Source: Tigriopus japonicus (Eukaryota; Arthropoda; Copepoda; Harpacticoida; Harpacticidae). Taken from it: 64,000 nt of DNA. Below, one piece after another: positions 54,189-64,000 of the stretch. A program made the translations under genes and the position numbers. Positions within the stretch are counted from its first letter, which is position 1. Every line of letters starts with the position of its first letter. The notes under the pieces were generated by a model, which was not told where the DNA came from, did no database searches, and was given only the letters and a program-made list of their open reading frames with translations. Where the stretch lies: the NCBI GenBank assembly GCA_010645155.1, contig CM021317.1, positions 3,150,495 through 3,214,494 of the forward strand, given 5' to 3'.

Positions 54189-55267
54189 ACAATGGGGTAT
54201 TCATGAAGGAGACAGGTGCTGAAGTTGCCTAAAATCAATTGTAGACGGCGCCACATTTGACTAGGCGAGAATAAAATTTTGCTACGGAAGTACTGCTACC
54301 TTGAAAGTCCTTTTTAGACACTATTTCATCAGTTTTTCAAGGATTTATTGATCTAAAAATAAAAGAAAATAAGTTTACCTCATGATTTTGTCACATTTTT
54401 ACCCATACACGGGGACATTTCTTTTAAAAAGCGAGTTTCAAGTGTACATATAATGTTGCGTAAGTTTGGAAATATCCTTAGTGCGACACTTCCGGCTTGG
54501 CAACATCAATTTGATGAATATTTATTGTCGCATCGTTGTTTGCCGTTGTTTGCGGTCAAAAAATGGACAAATTTGCATGTAACTGACATGACAACTAGCT
54601 TTTACAAAATATGCAAAACTTATTTACGTTGGAGTTCCGTGAATGAAGAATATTACTGCGAACTAGTAGGGAACTAAAATAGACTAGAATCAAAGCTTCT
54701 TACTTCAGATTGTACTTTTTCCACAAAAAGTGGGAAAAGTCCCACTGCCGATAATTGTTGGCTGAGAAATTGAATGATGAGCTTCGAAGTCGTCGTGCTT
54801 GGGGTCATTGAAACTAACATGGATCTGATCAAACCACCCTTCCCAGCCAGCCCTACAACAAATCCAATCATTTATTGGTCGATTTTGGGGTTTAAAACCT
54901 TATCAAAGTCCCAGGGACGAATTTGGTCCTTACCAGACAGGAAAAAATCCGTGCATGCGTCGTTTCTGACTTGCTTGATTTAAGACGTAATTTTCAAACT
55001 CACGCAACATTATATGTACACTTGAAACTCGGTTTCAAGTGTATGTAGGTGTATGGATAAAAATGTAACAAAATCATGAAGTAAAGTTATTTTCGATTAT
55101 TTTTAGATCAATAAATCCTTGAAAAACTGATGAAATAGTGTCTAAAAAGGACTTTCAAGGTAGCAGTACTTCCGTAGCAAAATTTTATTCTCACCTAGTC
55201 AAATGTGGCGCCGTCTACAATCGATTTTAGGTAACTTCAGCAGCTGTCTCCTTCACGAATACCCCAT
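54189..55267. mobile_element. Foldback element with ~280-bp inverted arms
   Basis: The outer ends AATGGGGTATTC(A/G)TGAAGGAGACA and their reverse complement bound the element. The left arm is about 54189-54475 and the right arm about 54985-55267; they match through GGCGCCACATTTGACTAGG, AAAATTTTGCTACGGAAGTA and AAGCGAGTTTCAAGTGTA. The spacer is about 500 bp and has no convincing gene. A one-arm relative is at 50040-50311. Matching flanking duplications were not found. Confidence 0.8.
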
Positions 55268-55663
55268 TGCTCGATTTTACCTAAATCACTCGTGGGCACT
55301 GGGCTCCACTTTAATGCGTTCAAAGAAATTCAGGTCCCTAATATCATCTAATTTCCTCACTTAACTTCAACATTCTTGGTATGTCTTGATGGTATGTATT
55401 TCTTTTTTCAACATGTTTTAAGTGTAATGTAACGACCAAAAGTCATAAATAAGATTGATTGAAGGTAATGTGAACAAATAATTCAACTGAATCAATTGAG
55501 TTGAAAATAAAAAAGAAGGTTCATACCGAGATAACGTCATAAGCACGACTAACTTATGGTTTGCATAACTACTGTTATCTTTTTGGAGCAAACTTCCTGA
55601 AACTTCTAATTCTTACGACCTAAAAACATGGATTTTCGGAGTTTTTGAAAAAGTGTAGCAGAT
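55268..55663. other. Intergenic stretch, nothing recognised
   Basis: AT-rich sequence between the foldback element and a minisatellite, with no gene or repeat structure seen. Confidence 0.45.
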
Positions 55664-55913
55664 CCCGTTGATTCCGTTTTCATAGTTAAAAAATCCCCTT
55701 TATCTCGATATGAAGTTGGAAAATGCCCTTTATCCCGATTTGAAGTTGGAAAATTCCCTTTATACGGATTTGAAGTTTAAAAATCCCCTTTATTCCGTTT
55801 TAAAAGTTGGAAAATCCCCTTTTTCCCGTTTTTAAAGCTGAAAAATCCCCTTTATCAAGTTTTATAAGTTGGGAAATCCCGTTTATTCCGTTTTCAAAGT
55901 TAGAAAATCTCGC
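55664..55913. repeat. ~31-bp minisatellite, about 8 diverged units
   Basis: The unit is close to GAAAATCCCC-TTTATCCCGTTTTGAAGTTG, with 30 or 31 bp spacing and many substitutions between copies. Confidence 0.85.
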
Positions 55914-56417
55914 TCTAGGATGTTGCAAATCCTTTGACCAGCCCTGATTGGCGCCATGCAAAGGCCAATCTTAAAATTAGTGTCCCTAAGGTTACAATTA
56001 TTGCAATTAACTTTTGAACTTCAACCATATCCAATTTGCCTTTGTAGAGGGCAGACTTACTATGTTTTTTAATTTGCTTGATTACGAGTTGCTGACCTGT
56101 GTCAGAATATTTGATGTTTTTTTTCATTTTTTCCAATCTATAGTGCATCTCGAAAATTTTAGTTACACCAGAAAGGTATTCTAATGCTGTTAGGGTGTAC
56201 ACTTTTGTAATGAATATGGGTACGCGCAAAAGCACTCTCGGAAACTCCCGGTCTGCAGTGTTCAATCTGCACTTGAGGCATTCACTTGTGTTATTGATAG
56301 CTAGCGAAATTCCATGGCGCAATAAGGTGAACAGGATTGAGAGTTCGAAATTGGCTGAATTGGTGAGCTTTTTGTGCAAAAAGGACGACTGCAGAGAGGG
56401 GTAAACTCCTTATTTAG

Positions 56418-58060
56418 GCGTGTCAAGTGGACTCCTCACTAGCCGCAGTGTACGAAAATGACATTGGGAATATTGACCTCATCCCTCTGGGTGCTCGAAA
56501 GGTCGCAAGATACAAGCTGTCACTTAACAGCCACATGAGAAAGCTCAGCTTGATGGTCAGCGTGCTTGAGACGTCCCCAGTGGTGTCCAGCATCCCTGTT
56601 CTGGAGCAGACCAAGAACAGATGGGAAGACGCAGTCGAAAAACTCTTGTGCTGCTTCTCCAGCATCGCTCTTATCGCCGAGGGCGACGCACAGAAGGTGA
56701 GGAAGTACGAAGACTCATTCCAAGCCTTGGACAAAGAGGCCATCGACTTGCGTCTGAGGGCAGACCAATGCTACATGGCGTTGATTGCACAAAAAGAAGA
56801 TGAGAAGAAGAATGAAGCAAATACAAACATGCGGATGGCACGCTCCCAAGCACCAGGACTAGTGGCAGCATTGGTGCCTGACCAAGACCCCACTGCCCCA
56901 CAGGTCAAATTAGATGACACATTCCGGCCAACAAGGATTTTGGGTATCACGTCCACTCCTGATCAGTATAATGATTGGGAGGACCAGATGGACAACTTCA
57001 TTGCCGCAAACAACCTTGAGAAGTTGACCAACTTCAAGCTGGCAAATTACATAATCTGCACGGGTCTAGATGAGCAATCCCGAGAGCGCATCAAAGCACA
57101 AGTCCGAGACGTGCCTATCACGGCAGACGTGACAGGAATCAGAGCAATCATCCGACGCACTTACCGGGAGATATGGAGTCCTTTAGGTGCAACCAGTAAA
57201 ATAAAAATACCGTGCAACCTTTGAGCGTTATGAAACAAAATTCCGGTACTTATATGTCCAATGAACATTGAGAAGTTCGAAAATAGGTCAAACTTTTGTG
57301 TCAAGGTGCAAATTCGGGAGCTGTATTAGTAAGGTGACCTCCCTGTCTTATGTACTGTGACCTCCCACTCAGCTGCTCGTTAAAGGACCGTATACCCATT
57401 GCTTTAGGAGCAAGTCCACCTCTTTGAGGTACGGCAGAAGAAGGACCAGGAGACCAAGGATTACTTTGCAGCCGTCAACTCAAAGGTGAAAGCGGCTGAC
57501 ATCAAAGCCTGCTCAGTGGAAGAGGTGATTGCAATGTGGGCCTACTCAGGCATCACAGATAGACACATCCGTCGTTGAATCTCTGAGCTAGCACGCGAGC
57601 TCAAATTGGCAGAGGGAACCCTTCCAAGCCTGGCGCAAATGACTGAGGAGGTGGACCGGCGTTTCGTCGAAAATTCGATGTGCCAGATTGGTGAGCCCCC
57701 ATAAGGACCAAAATCTGAGGTCAAGGTGACTCAGTCATCAAAACTACAGATTTTAAGCAAATCGCCATCAAGGCGACAAAGCAGTCAGGGGAACGGACCC
57801 CGACCTGCGCCCAGGATGTTCAAACTGCCTAGGGAGGAGGTTCCACAGCGGTTGAGGACAACGCCCTTCGCCCTAGAGGGGAAATGCAACAAATGTGGGA
57901 AAGCTGGGCACATCAGGTCGCAGTGCTCTGCACGTCAGGCTTCTTGCCCATTGTGCCCTGGAAAAGACAACCACTTCCAGGAAGCTTGCTTGCGAGAGTA
58001 CTGGGACTGGTTCAGGGAGTACTGCGCCAGTCCCAGTAGGTCTGTTTTCTTGTCAGTGTA
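56418..58060 (+). pseudogene. Decayed retrotransposon gag with zinc knuckles
   Basis: The first open part (56418-57224) encodes a helical gag-like domain with DQYNDWEDQMDNFIAANN and a following LANYIICTGLDEQSRERI. The second part (from about 57400) continues the same protein with EVRQKKDQETKDYF and ends in CNKCGKAGHIRSQC and CPLCPGKDNHFQEAC knuckles. A ~220-bp insertion (about 57188-57401), bounded by CTTTAGG on both sides, separates them, and in-frame stops occur near 57574 and 57703. No protease or polymerase follows, and no LTRs were found. The element family is uncertain. Base composition is GC-richer than the surroundings. Confidence 0.7.
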
Positions 58061-58093
58061 GTATTGGGCAAGGATGGCTCAAGCCAGGATTAC

Positions 58094-58208
58094 TTTCAAA
58101 ATACACACTGGGTCCGATTAGTACAATGAAAATTCAACGGAACAATACATTTGTTGCAAAAACCTCACATTTTAGTACAATGATCGGACCCAGTGTGTAT
58201 TTTTGAAA
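58094..58208. mobile_element. 115-bp MITE with ~25-bp terminal inverted repeats
   Basis: The ends are TTTCAAAATACACACTGGG and its near-perfect inverse CCCAGTGTGTATTTTTGAAA, and both continue inward with TCCGAT. TAGTACAATG occurs twice inside. The middle part recurs, inverted and diverged, at about 19114-19180 within a hAT element. No clear target duplication. Confidence 0.75.
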
Positions 58209-58397
58209 TTCGTCCTGAAGTACAGTGGTTCCTGTATTGGGTGACAGTTTGTTTGTCCCCGCTTTTTTCCCCCATGGTCTAACGTCAGCTAACTGTTTTG
58301 GTGGGAAATTTGAACCACTTCATTCGCCCTTACTCCAACCCGGACGTTCTACAGGTCATGATACATCCAGTGCGTAGATAAGCAATGCAGAGCAAAT

Positions 58398-58781
58398 ATG
58401 GAGGAACAATCCCTTTTATTTTGTATTTTTGAAATAGACTCAAAAGATAGTCAACATCAAGACATAACGAGCGAATATTTGGATACAACATACAGTATGT
58501 ATGACTTTCTAATACTGATACTCAAAACAATAAACCACATAAGGAAGATTGTGATTATCGTCCGATGTTTAGAAATGGAGATTAACTCGAGGAATGATAT
58601 GAGTGAAGTTCGATTTGACACAATATGGCAACTCTTGGTCATGGATACACTCTTCAGCGCCCTGAAAAAAGATGAATATATTTGTAAAATGCCCCCCCTA
58701 GAATTAGTTTCCAAGGGTTCTTTGAACAATAAAAATCATCCTAATAAACTTATTACGGAACCTTCATTAACATACCAATAA
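58398..58781 (+). other. Unassigned 127-codon frame
   Basis: It starts with ATG and is open to TAA, but the product resembles no family I know and the opposite strand is open too. It lies in a repeat-rich spacer between two MITEs. Probably chance. Confidence 0.15.
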
Positions 58782-58837
58782 CAATTTGCAATAGTTGCAT
58801 AAAATTTGGATCAAATTCCACTCTTTTATCCTTGACC

Positions 58838-59291
58838 AAGAAGCACGGAAATCATAGAGTGGGAGGCTAGCAAAGAGAATTATGATTTCCATCAGCAACT
58901 AACCATTTGCGTTCTTCTGCAAACGAGACCTGGCTTGCATTGAGAAGAACAAGTATTTCAAATTTCAGCCCAATCGAAGGGCGGTGTGAAAAGTTATGCC
59001 TTCTCAAACTTATGTACTGAAGAGAGCATAGAATGAATGAACTCGCCCTTTTGTGGTAAAACGATTACCACAAAAGGGCTAGTTCATTCATCCTCGGTAG
59101 GATTTGCACTGAACTTTGAGTGAGTAGAACTTCTGACTCCGACGTTCGACTGGGGTGAAAATTGAAATACGTATTCTTGTCAACATTTGCAAGGTCCTAC
59201 AGGACCAAGAAGAACGTAATTGAATTGTTCTTACTGGAAATCATTATTCTCATTTCTAGCCTCCCACTCCATGATTCCAGTGCTTCTTGGT
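58838..59291. mobile_element. Near-complete palindromic foldback MITE (~450 bp)
   Basis: Two arms of about 220 bp meet at a centre near 59057 (GTGGTAAAACGATTACCAC). The outer ends CCAAGAAGCAC(G/T)GGAATCAT and GTGGGAGGCTAG(C/A)AA are mirrored. A half copy is inside the hAT element at about 17185-17370. The right end stops 36 bp before the last exon of transporter B, in its 3' untranslated region or just beyond it. Confidence 0.8.
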
Positions 59292-59326
59292 TTGACCAAA
59301 ACTGAAGGAGAGCAAAATGATTCAAC

Positions 59327-62300
59327 CTATTGGCACAAAGAAGTTTCTTTAGGTTTTTGGGCAGATGTGGCAGAGTTTGACAAAAGGAGCTCAAGACCAG
59401 TTTTGGCGTTAGTCATCTAAAAATATCTGGCAACTTTGGTCAAAAATTATTTGGAACTTTACTTCATATACTCACGAAAAACATCATTAATGAGTTATGA
59501 AGTATCTCACCACAAAGACCAACTGTGCAATTCCAATGACTGTGACACCGATTCCAAAGGAGGCCAACATCAACGCGACCATGTTGTCCCAATCATACCA
59601 ACTTCCATTATTGACCCTCAAGTAACACACTCCCGGTAGAATGTATGCCAATGGCAGAGCAAATCCAAGACCCTAAAATAAACCAAAATCGCTCATGTTT
59701 GAGTTTGCTCAAAAAGGAAGAAGGGTCCATTGTTGTTATTTCTTACGTTCAAGTCCAAGACAATTCCTAAGCAAGAAGTTCCCATGGATAAAGCGCAAGG
59801 AAGCGCCACAAGGATGATGGTTAGCAAGTAATGAAAACCAGTAGTCTGAAATGATTTTTAGGTATTCAGGCATCCATAATTATATTCAAACAACTCCTTC
59901 CGGAAGGATTTGTGTAATAACCGTCTCACCCTTTCAAAGTGGCCAATGAAACCAGTGATGATATTCTCAAAGACCTCTCGACAAACAAAGCACTCAATTG
60001 GATATGTAAAGAGGACTGTTACGCAAAAGACCAATCGAGCCACATTGGCCAAATCATCGCCCCAACAATAGTTGTTCAACACATCACCTGTAAATTAAAT
60101 TCCATTCACATATCATGGGGGCGTACCAAAAAGAATGCAAATAGATTAATTACTATAGAACATTACCATACATTTGAAGAAAAACAATCCGTTATTTTCG
60201 TTTTTTTGTCGAAAACTTTTTTTTGGAAAGGACCAAAGTGAAGGAAACCGCAAGAGTTTATGTTTTTTTTTCATCATAAAATGACTTGAAATAAACAATT
60301 CTTCCATGCTTGAAACATTTTTGGTGGGCAATAGCTCAAATGTTTTGTCTCCCCCAAGCCACGCTTCAAGTATGCTTCCATAATTGACTTCAAACGTAAT
60401 TTAAGCCTGTTAAAGCATTTTTAGCTAAGGTTTTGTTTGGTAAAACATCAACTAAGTAAAAGCTAACGGTCACAGGGCGTCATTTTCAAAGCCTGAAAAC
60501 GTCAAAAAGGCCCAAAAATGGTGGAAGTCAATTGATAAAGTATGCTTCAACCATGTATCACTAAATACAAATGGTATGATCTTACGTTAACCAAATTCTT
60601 AGCTCAAAGTCGACGTTTTTTAAGTGATTTGTTAGGGTCAACCCATTTCTGCCGAAAAGTCTTTTCTTCATCCTGGTCCTTGGAAAGTTCTACTTCTTGG
60701 AAAAAGTTGCCTTTCGTTCCCAGTGGCCCATATGTGTTTGTTCCCCCTTACCTTGAGTACCACTTTTAAATGTGACATAGCCGCCCAAGCCCAAAAGTAG
60801 GACGACAAGCATGGAGATTCCCACTGACCAATTGGTGACCTGATTCCACGTGGAAATGCTTGGAGTCTCCATCGAGTTGAAGAGCAGGAAAGAGTTGTGA
60901 TGGCACATGAACGCTACATCGCAGAAACAAGGGGTCAAGAGAAATGAGAGGGGTTGTACTAGTGCCAATTTGGAATAACGAGAAATAACACTTACTGAGC
61001 GAAAGAATTCCGACCCCTTCGGCAAATCCACGGAAATCGAACCATGACAAAACCTGAGTTTGATCATCCCTAAAAAAGGCAAAACATAATTTTCAACGTT
61101 GAAAGAAATTTAAGGTGTCATAAACTACTAGATTTCTATCAAAAAAGAGTGCAAAAAAATGTCCAAAAAAGGGTTTATTTGCTATTTATTACTCTAACAA
61201 GCATTTTTACCTTTTATTCTACTTTGCAGTTTTTTGAACAAATTTTGAGCCTCAAATTGCCAATTTGGATCAAAGTTTGCTCCAAAAAAAGTTCCTTATC
61301 AAGTCCACTTTTGCTCTTATTCTTGTTCATAAAATTTCAGTGTCATTGGAACTCAAACCAACTCTTGATTACCAGTTTGAACTGGAAGTCCAATGAAATG
61401 AGCTAATGATTCTTGGTATTGATAATCGGCTTTAGCCCTTGGGAACATGTTTAGCATAATTTCTTTGGAGTATGCTTGCTCTCAAGTATGTCAAATCCAG
61501 TGATCGAAAAAGATTTACATAGGAACAAAACGTTTTTCCTTGTCATCGCATATTTTAGAGTTATTGAATCCATGCAATGTTCTATGGTTCATTTCCAAAT
61601 ATTCATGCTTTCTTGCTTTCTTTACTTACACGATATCCATCATGGGAGCAATTCTCACGTAGATGACCACTGTGACGAAGGCCGTAAAGATGAGACTCAA
61701 GAAGCTCACTTTACTTAGCTTTCCAATATTCCTGCAAAGGAAATGGGAACTTAATATCTTAGCAAACGATGTACATATTACAAACACATCATGTCTTGAT
61801 CAAAGGTGGAGAGATAAAATCAATCAAACCAATAAATTCAGGCCTTGGTAAATCTGTACGTTAATAACCTATTGTAACGATGTTCATACCATACCGTACG
61901 TCCCCCAAGAATGCAGAAGTATTCAGTTTTCAATATTTTTACTTTTGAGCGGTTTGAAAAATATATTTCTGTTTTAATACTTGGGTGTTACAATTTAAAT
62001 GGTTACTCAGAGACGATTTTTGTCCCACCTGTCTGATGACCTTGGGTGTGCAAGTGGACAGTGGATGGATGGCCACTTCACTACTTCCGTGAACGTGGTT
62101 ATCGAGGAGTGAATGTTGAATACAGTTAAAGGTATTTAGGAGGCACCCCACAATTGTTGTTTGATTTTCTTTTACGGGTTTTTGGGCGAGTTGCAATGTA
62201 TATATCAATTTTATTGCTCAAAAAAAAAAACAGTTTTGTTCACATCGTCTCAAAGTAAATAGTTCAATGATTACACACGCGTATTAAGACACTAAATATA

Positions 62301-63371
62301 ATGCTTAATGCTCTCCCAAAGTAATTCTTGAAACTGTCGCATGTTTATGGTATATACTGTAGAACCTAATCTTGAACCTGAAACGTTCTTCTTACAGGCA
62401 TTTTTGTCTTGTCTGCAAAAAGAGTGATTTTTTCCTGAAAAAATGCTCAGAAGGTGCATTTGATGTCTAGATTTACATTTTCTTCCGGCATTTTCGTTGA
62501 TAAAGACCGACTCGAAGAAAGCCCGAAGAACGTTGCAAAGTTTTATCACTTCTCTGAAAAGGTTTCTTGGCATCTTTTGGCCGAAACCTCAATGGAAAGA
62601 GTCCTCAGTGGGTTTTGAAATGAAATTTCACTCTTTCAGATGATATTCGTCCCCCTGCATTTTTGTTTTCTATTCTAGAGAGGAAGTCAGTTATATCTTG
62701 AATTGTTCGCCAAAACATGGATTCTTTCTAGCTAAAGCTTATGCGAACACTAGTGAACTGCACTCAAAGTCAATATAAAATCCCTTAGACATTTGCCATC
62801 TTTCGACACAAAAAAAAACCGCTGTAAAAGCAAAAGCTGGGCCGTGGAAGTTTTTACCAAAACACATAAAAGGTTACAAGACTTTAAATGCGGACGGTCT
62901 AGTCATCAAGACTCAAGATAGTAAAAAAACTGCAATATGGCATTAATAAGACAACCTCAAAGGTCAAAATCAAGCCAAAAGTCCAGGTTTTCCGCAGATT
63001 AGTTGAGCTTTGAGCCATGTAAAGGTGTTTAAAAAATATTTTCTTAGCTCGTCAGGATTCCTGAGACCACTCAACAAAATACGTGCTGATAATATGATTT
63101 GCAATTTTACTTTGTTCATCAAAATGCGTTCAAAATGTTCTTACCTGTAAAGAGAGAGGGGCAAAGTGACCAAGAGCGTGATCATCAGAATCACAAATTC
63201 CCTTCGGACGAGAATGTGGGAAGGGTCCAATCCTGTCAATCTGACCAGAATTGTGGTAACAGTGTCGCCAACAATGATGTTATAAGAAGTCATGGCCGTA
63301 CAGGGATAAGCAAACTGAAGGAACGTAATGACCCAGAATCCAGGGTATCCAAAAGAGAAGCACATGAGCTC
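59327..63371 (-). CDS. SLC38-type amino-acid transporter B, 3' part (8 exons, 5' end outside window)
   Basis: Exons: 63371-63145, 61731-61630, 61069-60996, 60913-60752, 60087-59930, 59845-59747, 59672-59511 and probably 59416-59327, with GT..AG borders and consistent phase. The protein begins in this window at ELMCFSFGYPGFWV. It contains MTSYNIIVGDTV, LSLYRNIGKLSK, FMCHHNSFLLFNS, TQGDVLNNYCW and TYPIECFVCREV, in the order of transporter A and with similar residues, so it is a tandem paralog with the same predicted fold and membrane location. The last exon (30 codons to TAG, after a 94-bp intron) is inferred; without it the frame would read 7 more codons to TAA at 59487. The exons for the first membrane helices must lie right of position 64000. 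Confidence 0.87.
60341..60570. repeat. ~230-bp MITE-like repeat (partner 32331-32560)
   Basis: In an intron of transporter B (60088-60751). It shares order and orientation of blocks with 32331-32560, including CTTCAAGTATGCTTCCAT at the left and AGTATGCTTCAA at the right, which are inverted to each other. Confidence 0.65.
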
Positions 63372-63755
63372 CTAGAAAGAAAATCATATATCACAGCGTC
63401 ACTCATATTCAGATAAGCTCTTTAATACGCATTTGTCTTTTCTAAATTTAAAGTCTAGAATAGGTCAAGAAGTTCAAAAAAGTAGTAGGTTTTGTCTCAA
63501 CCGAACGAATAGGGAGACCTAAAACAATTACAGCCAACTACTTTTTTTCTCATCAAAGACACTGAGTAAGAATTTGTCGTAAATGAAGTTAGACTTTTGG
63601 AGCAAGTGTCTACTCATTTAAAACAATAGCTACACAAGCTATTTTGATGACTTTGAATTCCTTTATGCGAGGTCATTCAAAACACAAATGACCCTCTAAA
63701 AAGGGCGGGGTTGCATCAACTTAGGTGCACTTCAAAAATTAATACATAAAATTGA

Positions 63756-64000
63756 TGCCATGACTGTAGCAATGTTTTTGATGAGACTGGCATTGATAGT
63801 CAGGATAATCGATTGGAGGATCTGGTAGTCACAGATCAAGATGCTTTTGAGGCCATCAAGAGCTTAAAGCTTTCGAGTTCTCCTGGACCTGATGGTGTGA
63901 CATCTCAGTTTCTGATGAAATGTTCACATATTCTTACCCCTGTTTTCTCCTATTTGATGCGTTGCATTTTAGATCAGGGCAAGTTTCCCTCCTCTCTAAA
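63756..64000 (+). pseudogene. LINE reverse transcriptase, N-terminal part, cut by the window end
   Basis: The open frame reads AFEAIKSLKLSSSPGPDGVT, the SPGPDG motif at the start of LINE reverse-transcriptase domains, then PVFSYLMRCILDQGKFPSSLK. It is free of stops to the end of the window, so it may be an intact copy or a fragment. The last stretch is very close to the relic near 13450. It lies within or just upstream of transporter B, on the opposite strand. Confidence 0.75.

Noticed and set aside
54180..55275. A 9-bp duplication that would make the foldback element a MULE
   Set aside because: The flanks beyond the mirrored ends share no such repeat.
55915..56379. 154-codon minus-strand frame
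   Set aside because: It overlaps the 5' side of a plus-strand gag relic, starts next to a minisatellite, and resembles no family.
58398..58781. 127-codon frame as a host gene
   Set aside because: No homology, open on both strands, sits between two MITEs; kept only as a low-confidence entry.
1..64000. tRNA, rRNA or other RNA genes
   Set aside because: No cloverleaf-like or rRNA-like sequence was seen by eye; a covariance-model scan would be needed to be sure.

Overview
This is eukaryotic nuclear DNA. It has spliced protein genes with GT..AG introns, several families of LTR and non-LTR retrotransposons, hAT-like and Mutator-like DNA transposons, and two runs of N that are assembly gaps. It is AT-rich. 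The CsRn1-type Ty3/gypsy element, the gag families and the short introns (many 60-170 bp) suit an arthropod, and a crustacean such as a copepod is a reasonable guess. The species cannot be fixed from the sequence alone.

Positions 1-41 kb are a transposon graveyard with no host gene that I can support. The contents are: a hAT-like element (117-5148) holding a gutted Ty3/gypsy copy (873-4562); two hAT-like elements sharing one 8-bp target (5529-6324 and 6333-10465), the second holding an LTR element whose inside is assembly gap 1; LINE debris (8.1, 13.4-14.8 and 15.4-15.8 kb); a foldback element (15947-16619); a hAT-like element (17126-19518) containing a 448-bp miniature LTR element (TRIM); a Ty3/gypsy element with an open gag-pol but no integrase (20749-24118); an old Ty3/gypsy carcass split by a CsRn1-type element with 59-bp LTRs (25875-30299); a Mutator-like element with 89-bp inverted repeats and a perfect 9-bp duplication (31880-35231); a hAT-like MITE with arrays of a CGCCAGATT motif (35311-36781); and an LTR element around gap 2 (38373-39945). 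Most of these boundaries rest on target-site duplications (TSDs) visible in the sequence. Six of the seven LTR elements here whose strand can be called are on the minus strand.

From about 41.8 kb there are four host genes. I reconstructed them by matching splice sites and reading phase: (1) a five-exon secreted cysteine-rich protein ending in a discoidin-like domain (41836-44323, +); (2) a four-exon membrane-anchored alpha/beta-hydrolase of the epoxide-hydrolase/MEST type (44895-46929, -); (3) an SLC38-type amino-acid transporter of at least eleven exons (47.7-53.1 kb, -); (4) the 3' eight exons of a second SLC38-type transporter (59327-63371, -), whose 5' end lies beyond the window.

The two transporters are tandem paralogs. 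Five exons have identical lengths, and two exons of the first (76 + 151 nt) equal one exon of the second (227 nt), so an intron was gained or lost at that point. Between and inside the genes are more MITEs, foldback elements, two minisatellites and a decayed gag gene. The window ends inside a LINE reverse transcriptase.
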